Below are positions 63,835 to 64,000 of a stretch of 64,000 bases of DNA, piece after piece. The DNA lies in the NCBI GenBank assembly GCA_028289645.1, contig JANQOK010000014.1:1-64000 (forward strand). Reading direction: 5' to 3'. Numbering within the stretch: position 1 is the first letter of the stretch; the number at the start of each line of letters is the position of its first letter. A model generated the notes under the pieces. That model did not search any database. It saw nothing but the letters and a program-made list of their open reading frames with translations, and was not told the DNA's origin. The DNA comes from Anderseniella sp. Lineage in GTDB: Bacteria; Pseudomonadota; Alphaproteobacteria; Rhizobiales; Aestuariivirgaceae. Made by a program: the position numbers and the translations under genes.

Positions 63835-64000
63835 GCGGAAAAACCTCAAGCCTTGCACCTGGCCGGTTCCATTTTTGCCAACATCGGCCGGACTTACAGA
63901 CAGCGTCTTTCTGCTGTCTGCAGATTTCTCCACGGACAATGTCGATTTCGATGATCGCCGTTCGTCTGGTATGTACCAGGTACATGGCGTTCCTGGTTCA
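63835..64000. other. Window end without a recognised gene
   Basis: 166 bases after uspA. Small open frames on the minus strand carry no recognisable product, and no clear terminator was seen. Confidence 0.4.

Noticed and set aside
63794-63985. 63-codon minus-strand frame at the right end
   Set aside because: No motif, overlaps the end of uspA, and its composition does not resemble a gene.

Overview
The window is a GC-rich piece of an alphaproteobacterial chromosome, probably a heterotrophic member of the Hyphomicrobiales or Rhodobacterales able to respire nitrate. The signs are tightly packed operons with ATGA and TGATG overlaps, many ABC, tripartite-tricarboxylate (TTT) and LysR modules, a RutR pyrimidine regulator, and a RIME-like inverted repeat of the 'CTCGGG..CCCGAG' kind. 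No species is claimed. I saw no tRNA, rRNA, insertion sequence or CRISPR array.

Layout. 0-0.5 kb: the tail of a gene, a strong terminator and a nested palindrome of about 310 bp. 0.5-4.2 kb: three unrecognised envelope or exported proteins and a GT92-type glycosyltransferase. 4.3-16.7 kb: first half of a pyrimidine salvage/catabolism system. It holds a yeast-type cytosine deaminase, a BMP-type nucleoside ABC transporter, an NMT1/SsuA-type ABC transporter, dihydropyrimidinase, N-carbamoyl-beta-alanine amidohydrolase and the repressor RutR. 16.7-17.8 kb: an SRPBCC/ArsR gene pair with a perfect operator-like palindrome. 17.9-22.6 kb: a putative zinc-limitation island (COG0523 GTPase, DUF1826, class III alcohol dehydrogenase, FolE2, divergent Rrf2 regulator). 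22.9-29.2 kb: accessory genes with three LysR regulators (SDR, GFA-like, tautomerase, GntP-type transporter). 29.3-33.9 kb: second half of the pyrimidine system (EamA transporter, PreA, PreT, divergent upp).

33.9-46.4 kb: a complete nitrate respiration locus, narK1-narK2-narGHJI-ppi-hemerythrin, with a divergent Crp/Fnr regulator lacking N-terminal cysteines. 46.4-51.9 kb: an ornithine-cyclodeaminase-like enzyme divergent from an aminotransferase, two tandem TupA-like ATP-grasp paralogues and two small proteins. 51.9-58.4 kb: a ThDP enzyme with a TctA/TctB/TctC transporter, a divergent LysR and a TSUP permease. 58.4-63.2 kb: a coupled six-gene operon for a succinate dehydrogenase/fumarate reductase-like complex and a two-subunit class I fumarase. 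63.3-63.8 kb: a universal stress protein behind a perfect FNR box.

How it works together. Cytosine is deaminated to uracil. PreT-PreA reduces uracil to dihydrouracil, dihydropyrimidinase opens it to N-carbamoyl-beta-alanine, and the M20 amidohydrolase releases beta-alanine, CO2 and ammonia; Upp competes for uracil for salvage. Three near-identical palindromes (TTNAYCAATTGGTNAA) lie before the three catabolic/transport operons and fit one RutR regulon, although about 14 kb of unrelated genes separate its two halves. The points most worth a second look are the AdhC paralogue that has lost two of the four structural-zinc cysteines inside a zinc-limitation island, and an Sdh/Frd flavoprotein with Cys where the FAD-linking His normally sits.
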